Below are positions 63,588 to 64,000 of a DNA stretch of 64,000 bases, piece after piece. The stretch is from positions 1 to 64,000 of the forward strand of contig NZ_KB908454.1 in NCBI RefSeq assembly GCF_000381965.1, given 5' to 3'. A program made the position numbers and the translations under genes. The notes below the pieces were generated by a model that was not told where the DNA came from, ran no database searches, and saw only the letters and a program-made list of their open reading frames with translations. The DNA comes from Oceanimonas smirnovii ATCC BAA-899. Its GTDB lineage: Bacteria; Pseudomonadota; Gammaproteobacteria; Enterobacterales; Aeromonadaceae. The stretch's first letter is position 1; the number at the start of each line of letters is the position of its first letter.

Positions 63588-64000
63588 GTGCTTGAAGCCT
63601 ATCGTAAACACGTCGAAGAACGTGCCGCTGAGGGAGTGGTTGCCAAACCGCTCGACGCAGAGCAAGTTGCTGCCCTGGTTGAATTACTCAAAAACCCGCC
63701 CGCTGGCGAAGAATCTTTCCTCTACGAACTCCTTTCCACTCGCATTCCCCCCGGTGTTGATGAAGCTGCCTATGTAAAGGCCGGTTTTCTTGCTGCTGTG
63801 GCCAAGGGCGAAGTGAGCTCGCCGGTCGTGTCTGCCGAGCAGGCCACACAACTGCTGGGCACCATGCAGGGTGGTTACAACATTGCTCCGCTGGTTGAGC
63901 TGCTGGACGTGGACGCCCTGGCGCCCATCGCCGCCAAGGCCCTGAGCCACACTCTGCTGATGTTTGACGCTTTCCACGATGTGGACGAAAAAGCCAAGGC
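63588..64000 (+). CDS. acnB: Aconitate hydratase B, N-terminal part cut by window edge
   Basis: The first 137 codons are present and open at the edge. The protein begins VLEAYRKHVEERAAEGV (GTG start), followed by ELLKNPPAGEESFLYELL, IPPGVDEAAYVKAGFLAA, LLGTMQGGYNI and PIAAKALSHTLLMFD, nearly identical to the N-terminal HEAT-like domain of AcnB. The iron-sulfur catalytic domains lie outside the window. The start GTG at 63588 has AGAGGA 8 bases upstream. acnB following lpdA is the E. coli neighbourhood; here the type Vd gene is between. The 215-bp leader likely holds the promoter, with a weak TATACT box near 63499. Confidence 0.95.
   Translation, partial: MLEAYRKHVEERAAEGVVAKPLDAEQVAALVELLKNPPAGEESFLYELLSTRIPPGVDEAAYVKAGFLAAVAKGEVSSPVVSAEQATQLLGTMQGGYNIAPLVELLDVDALAPIAAKALSHTLLMFDAFHDVDEKAK

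Overview
The window is gammaproteobacterial chromosome: GC-rich, densely coded and almost wholly housekeeping. Several gene neighbourhoods match the E. coli order: tolC / nudF-yqiB-cpdA-yqiA-parE; fldB / xerD-recJ-prfB-lysS; yggS-yggT-rdgB-hemW; nadC-pilA-pilB-pilC; and pdhR-aceE-aceF-lpdA followed by acnB. Working pilT/pilU and pilABCD genes, an AapJQMP amino-acid importer and a COG3014/LpoB/CsgG-like lipoprotein cluster point to a marine or aquatic member near Aeromonadales (Oceanimonas, Oceanisphaera or Zobellella type). That placement is inference from synteny and protein resemblance, not from a search.

Layout. 1-345: start of an IS110-type transposase running off the left edge, with its hairpin-rich upstream DNA. 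0.4-5 kb: envelope genes (lpxL, hldE, an FKBP isomerase, tolC). 4.9-12 kb: nudF-yqiB-cpdA-yqiA, a 450-bp repeat-filled gap, then parE-parC. 12-13.5 kb: zapD-yacG-mutT. 13.5-17.8 kb: yggS-proC-yggT-DUF4426-rdgB-hemW on the minus strand. 17.9-20.8 kb: pilT-pilU-yaaA. 20.9-24.5 kb: srmB, trmN6, brnQ. 24.7-28.2 kb: fldB, xerD, recJ. 28.2-34.4 kb: a chemoreceptor and aapJQMP, placed between recJ and prfB. 34.6-37.2 kb: prfB (programmed +1 frameshift) and lysS. 37.5-40.4 kb: succinate-semialdehyde dehydrogenase plus a class-III aminotransferase. 40.6 kb: trmB. 41.6-46.3 kb: a four-gene envelope lipoprotein/CsgG-like cluster of unknown function. 46.3-51.5 kb: pilA-pilB-pilC-pilD-coaE. 51.7-53.7 kb: nadC, a frameshifted retropepsin-like gene and ampD. 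54-61 kb: the pyruvate dehydrogenase operon. 61.1-63.4 kb: a patatin/POTRA/beta-barrel (type Vd) protein. 63.6 kb: acnB, cut by the right edge.

The most unusual items are: (i) the 41.6-46.3 kb cluster, the best candidate for a poorly described system; (ii) a retropepsin-like gene knocked out of frame by a third copy of a perfect 7-bp tandem repeat, where two copies would restore it; (iii) six perfect copies of a different 7-mer just upstream of the type Vd gene; (iv) a dispersed intergenic repeat of up to about 300 bp with four copies; (v) an amino-acid-type dCache chemoreceptor next to an amino-acid ABC importer, both inserted in the recJ-prfB neighbourhood; and (vi) a possible IS110 bridge-RNA region at the left edge. 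I saw no rRNA, tRNA, CRISPR array or prophage.
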